From: Theristus sp. LFF4_11
Taxonomy: Eukaryota; Nematoda; Chromadorea; Monhysterida; Xyalidae
DNA length: 64,000 bases
Assembly: GCA_030248135.1 (NCBI GenBank)
Contig: JASANC010004723.1
Coordinates: forward strand, 62,001 to 126,000
Direction of reading: 5' to 3'
Shown one piece after another: positions 61,201-64,000 of this stretch. The notes beneath the pieces are model-generated. The model made no database searches and was not told the origin of the DNA. It saw only the letters and a program-made list of their open reading frames with translations. Every line of letters begins with the position of its first letter. Position 1 is the stretch's first letter. The position numbers and the translations under genes were made by a program.

Positions 61201-63857
61201 TCGTGACGATTTCGGGCGAATCGGCCGTGGAAATTGGCAAAGCGGTCCAGGAACGAAAAACAAGAAGAGGGTGTTTCCCAGGGTAATTCAATGCGCTGAT
61301 TACGGATTTTGGGTTAGTTTTATTATGTGAGCAACTCTAGATGTTGAATCGTGACGATTTCGGGCGAATCGGCCGTGGAAGTTGGCGAAATCGGTCCAGG
61401 AACGAAAAAGAAGAAAAGGGTGTTTTCCAGGGTAATTCAATGCGCTGATCACGAATTTTGGGTTAGTTTTCTTAGAGTTTGGTAAAAAGGCTGAAAATCA
61501 ACGGAAGACAACACCTTTTTGGCACTGATGCTGTTGTGTACACAGCGATGCGTACGTTAGTAACGATAAAACCACATGAAACAATGTTTTGCAGTCTCTG
61601 ATTTTTTTGTTTTTGCACAGAATTTACAGATTCTTGATTTACGGAAGTTCTGCACATAATTTGCCACCCTCGTGGCCTGGTGCTAGTGCGTTAGACTACA
61701 GTCTGTGCGCTCGGGGGATTGAACCCCGCCGAGGGGTGTATAGGCACTTAATGACAGAGAAAACTCGATGGGCTCCCTACTCAATGTCGTTCTGTACGCT
61801 TCTCTGGGTTAGCCCTGGCTAAAAACATCGCCTAAAAATCACAACAACAACAACAACAACAACAACAGAATTTCGCACATGATGTGATTTCGGACTAAAC
61901 TGGAAAGGACAGTTAAAAAATAATTTTAATACTGTTTTACACTTTTCAGTAAAACAAACGCGGCGCAAAAATATAGCTTTTATGTACTTGTATCCGTGTG
62001 TACCACATCAGAGACTTGAAAAGAGTTGTCGAGCCAAGTCTCTCACTGCTTACACAAAGCCATATTCCTCCTTTTATATGCGTCTCCCGCATTTTTAAAT
62101 AATTGTGAATTTGGTCCGACCTTCGCGGCTTATGTAAAAGTCAGAATATTATCTAAAAATGCGGGAGACGCATATAAAAGGAGGAATATGGCTTTGTGTA
62201 AGCAGTGACAGACTTGGCTCGACAACACTTTTCAAGTCTCTGATGTGGTACACACGGATACAAGTACATAAGAGCCATATTTTTTGCGCCGTTTATTCAT
62301 TAAATTCGGTTGCACATGGCAACCCTCGTACTTTGTTTGTAGACAAATGAAACTTTCACATTTGCGGTATTTTGGGCATTTAGCGACCACTAAAAACACT
62401 AAAATAACGATCAATACATAATGTTCGCTGTTTGCGGTTTTGCCAGGTAGACGCATACCGCGGTGTCCCCTGGCTCGTCAGTGCGACGGACACCAGGCAG
62501 AACTGCCGAAGGTGTTTTACCACAGACAGATCTTATAGTCTGGGCAAAACATCAGATCAGACTTTGGATCGCTAACACTGCTTTGCCCAGGACAAAGTGT
62601 ATCGCAGAGGTATATCGGAACGCAAGGTTTCCTTCTGTGGCAAAGGCAATGACTCACGGGACAGACGGTTTGGTAAACAGGGTGAAAATCAACGGCAGAC
62701 AGCACCATTCTGTCACTGGTTCTGGTGTGTACACAGCGGTGCGTACGTTAGCAACAACGATAAAGCTACATGCAGCAATGTTTTGCAATCTCTGATTTTT
62801 CTGTTTTTGCACAGAATTTACAGAATTTCGCACATGGTGTGATTTTAGACTAAACTGAAGAGGACAATTTAAAAAATTAAAGTTTTTACGCTTTTCAGGA
62901 AAACAAACGCGGCGCAAAAATATAGCTCTTATGTACTTGTATCCGTGTGTACCACATCAGAGACTTGAAAAGTGTTGTCGAGCCAAGTCTGTCACTGCTT
63001 ACACAAAGCCATATTCCTCCTTTTATATGCGTCTCCCGCATTTTTAGATAATTTTGACATGGTCGAAATCCCATTCCGTTTATAAGGCCCGGACTTCCTA
63101 ATCTTTGCTTTATAAAGCCTCCTCCCACTTATAAGGCTGTCACACAAAATTCCACTTTTTTCTGAAATTTTTGATTTTCAAATTTATATAAGGAGACCTT
63201 ATATGTAAGACTTTACGGTATTTATTACATACTTAGTCATAGTTGTCTGACTGCGCCAAAATCGCATATATGTGATACATACCCTATACCTCGATGGCTC
63301 AGTTATGTTACGCCACTATGGTACATACCATATACGTCGATGAGCCAATTATGTGTGCCACTATGGTACATTTGGGGTACATTTGGAAAACATACATGTG
63401 TACATTTGGCGTACATTTGGATAGTTCTTTTCCCTGTGATTTTCCTATCCTCGTGTACAAACGCATTGAGTCCCGGAACCAGATTAAAAGATAATACAGA
63501 GCGCATTTACCGGAGATCACGTTGCCATTAAGCGTTCGTGTCTTGGCTCGTCATTTGTCTCTTCTCATGGCGTAGTTTGCGGAACTTGTGGAAATCTTTT
63601 TTTTGTTTGACGTACCAAAATGAGACACCAAACCTTTAGCAGGGACCGAGCAAATGGGTTGCAAATGTTTTTCAGACTTAGATTATGATAAAAAACGCAC
63701 CCTTATTGTTGCGGACCAAAACTGAACGAGCCGATTCAGCAGAACGAACCACATGAGCGGCAGTACATTCCACGCGGTCAGTGCGGGTACCAAAATGAAA
63801 CTGGCATCTTTCAGCAGGCGCATGTCGGTGCTGTGAAGTGGGAAAAGGTGCGGTTTT
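52285..63857 (-). CDS. Multi-pass membrane protein, weakly gustatory-receptor-like; 3' part of gene
   Basis: Five minus-strand exons join in phase: 63701-63857, 53509-53694, 52926-53046, 52788-52826 and 52285-52664, ending TGA at 52285-52287, about 295 codons. Three membrane segments are seen: LVPALTAWNVLPLMWFVLL, FHPFILFSFAWSVSLLCFCV and WTVQQCAFAVAHIVVLC. The segment SLALYYRLFLRLC before the second helix and the long C-terminal amphipathic part with SFVLKRPFVKV resemble insect/nematode Gr-family receptors, but no TYxxxxxQF signature is seen, so the family call is weak. The hydrophilic loop (LHNNNDDGNGFPTADD) lies between helices. The first intron (53695-63700) is 10 kb of mobile elements. 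The acceptor for the 39-nt exon was chosen because others give stops. Confidence 0.7.
53080..53320. repeat. Minisatellite (TCGTCATTTGTC)n
   Basis: About fifteen 11-13 bp units in the intron between the second and third minus-strand exons. Confidence 0.8.
53739..54004. mobile_element. CCGTAAAGTCTTGC MITE, copy 3
   Basis: 266 bp with intact ends. Its right edge abuts the Helitron-like element at 54005. Confidence 0.87.
54242..54435 (-). mobile_element. tRNA-derived SINE, copy 3, inside a Helitron-like element
   Basis: Full SINE flanked by AAATTCTG on both sides (54234-54241 and 54436-54443). The host element copies at 26029-28919 and at the 3' end of 57819-63051 show the uninterrupted site. 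Confidence 0.9.
55130..56240 (-). repeat. Satellite array of about 148-bp monomers in unit 2
   Basis: Eight anchors near 55150, 55290, 55438, 55587, 55735, 55884, 56033 and 56182. Confidence 0.9.
56945..57394. other. Unique island between mobile elements with overlapping open frames
   Basis: GC-rich single-copy DNA. On the minus strand 56965-57099 encodes 44 residues starting MIQVVLCIILTGVAG, a plausible signal peptide. On the plus strand an open segment ends at CCT|GTTAAG and resumes after TTTCAG at 57115 (DDRRHKSFTPYGK), a possible spliced pair. Neither joins the surrounding gene. I cannot decide the strand. Confidence 0.3.
57395..57661. mobile_element. TA-flanked MITE with GTATGGCC ends, copy 2
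   Basis: Same family as 26825-27109; TA at 57393-57394 and 57662-57663. Confidence 0.82.
57727..57818. mobile_element. CCGTAAAGTCTTGC MITE, left part of a split copy
   Basis: The left 92 bp of the MITE end at ...ATTCAAAA. The sequence resumes at 63052 with TTTTGAC, as in copy 1 (AAAATTTTGAC). The gap is the 5.2-kb Helitron-like insertion. Confidence 0.85.
58440..58465. mobile_element. Solo mariner-like end
   Basis: TTTTTTGGCCCACCCTG then TA matches the right end of the 12649-13566 family; no partner is found. Confidence 0.5.
58585..58692. repeat. Minisatellite of GGTACCAGTTCTCC units
   Basis: Six 14-bp units, some as GTGACCAGTTCTCC, in the divergent 5' half of Helitron-like unit 3. Confidence 0.85.
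59020..59930 (+). repeat. Satellite array in outer unit 3
   Basis: Six to seven monomers in the opposite orientation to unit 2. The array stops where unit 4 inserted. Confidence 0.88.
60850..61470 (+). repeat. Satellite array in nested unit 4
   Basis: Four to five monomers, closest to those of unit 2 (shared GCATCTAGAGTTGCTCACGTAA variant). Confidence 0.88.
61663..61866 (+). mobile_element. tRNA-derived SINE, copy 4, same insertion site as copy 3
   Basis: It lies at the same position and relative orientation inside the nested Helitron-like element (59974-62102) as copy 3 does in its host. The shared site means the SINE was carried by the host element, not inserted twice. Confidence 0.88.
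63052..63220. mobile_element. CCGTAAAGTCTTGC MITE, right part of the split copy
   Basis: It completes the MITE begun at 57727 in the same orientation and ends GACTTTACGGTA. Confidence 0.85.
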
Positions 63858-63953
63858 CTGCAAAATACAAACTATTTCCAGTTAACCTGGGTAGTAGTTG
63901 GTGCAGCAGAAAATAGTCAACTTTTTTGCAAAAAATAAGCCCGGGATAAAATA

Positions 63954-64000
63954 CAGGGTGTCTCAGAAAACCTACAATTGGCAAAACGTGTCGTTCTTGA
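63954..64000. mobile_element. Left end of a mariner-like element cut by the window edge
   Basis: TA then CAGGGTGTCTCAGAAAACC at 63952-63972, a typical TA-CAGGGTG start. The partner would lie beyond the window. Confidence 0.45.

Larger units (their letters stand above)
59974..62102 (+). mobile_element. Helitron-like element, unit 4, nested in unit 3
   Basis: It begins TCATGCGGATGCGC after A at 59973 and ends TTTTTAAATAA before T at 62103. The interrupted sequence reads ACCAACGAA|TTGTGAATTTGG; unit 1 has the uninterrupted equivalent (complement of CAAGTTCACAATTACGTTGG). It carries the linker, four to five satellite monomers and a shortened terminal domain with the SINE (61663-61866). Confidence 0.78.
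57819..63051 (+). mobile_element. Helitron-like element, unit 3 (outer), interrupted by unit 4
   Basis: It starts TCATGCCC after A at 57818 and ends TTTTTAGATAA before T at 63052, exactly splitting a MITE. Removing the nested unit leaves about 3.1 kb. Its 5' half (to about 58980) diverges from the others: the terminal hairpin is degenerate, and it contains a 14-bp minisatellite and a mariner-like end at 58465. A satellite array (59020-59930) and, after the nested unit, the junction and a complete inverted-repeat domain without SINE (62148-63051) follow. Confidence 0.75.

Overview
The window is animal nuclear DNA dense with introns. It is probably from a nematode or a close relative: at 51078-52080 it carries a degenerate array of TTAGGC, the telomere repeat typical of nematodes. 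All protein-coding signal is split into short exons with GT-AG borders. No bacterial, viral or organellar operons are seen. The lineage call is an inference from this one repeat.

Region 1 (1-47973, plus strand) is one giant gene for a polycystin-1-like receptor-channel. I traced 62 consecutive exons whose phases all join. They give about 3,466 codons and a TAA stop at 47971-47973; the 5' end lies outside the window. The order of domains is: at least three tandem units of C-type-lectin-like plus PKD-like domains (the first is cut by the window edge), a PKD domain, a REJ region, GAIN, a GPS with an intact His-Leu-Thr site plus TM1, PLAT, TM2-TM6, the polycystin (TOP) extracellular domain, TM7-TM11 with a pore loop, and a charged helical tail. 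The duplicated lectin/PKD units share intron phases, so they arose by duplication of exon blocks.

Region 2 (47974-52284) has no convincing gene. It holds AT-rich DNA, a degenerate minisatellite, a 268-bp MITE and the interstitial telomere-like array.

Region 3 (52285-63857, minus strand) is the 3' part of a second gene for a multi-pass membrane protein, weakly like the gustatory-receptor (Gr) superfamily. Five exons join in phase across one intron of about 10 kb that is almost wholly mobile elements. The gene continues past the right edge.

Mobile DNA fills the introns: TA-flanked mariner-like foldbacks and MITEs, a 4-kb foldback flanked by TTAA, a tRNA-derived SINE with a (CAA)n tail (four copies and one fragment), a 1-kb (TTA)n microsatellite seeded on a SINE tail, and a probable short Helitron. 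The most unusual find is a family of Helitron-like composite elements in four copies. Each runs from A|TC to ATAA|T with no target duplication, has a hairpin near the 3' end (and, in three copies, near the 5' end), carries a central array of about 148-bp satellite monomers and ends in a large inverted-repeat domain. Two copies interrupt sequences whose intact versions are also in the window, so their borders can be read to the base.
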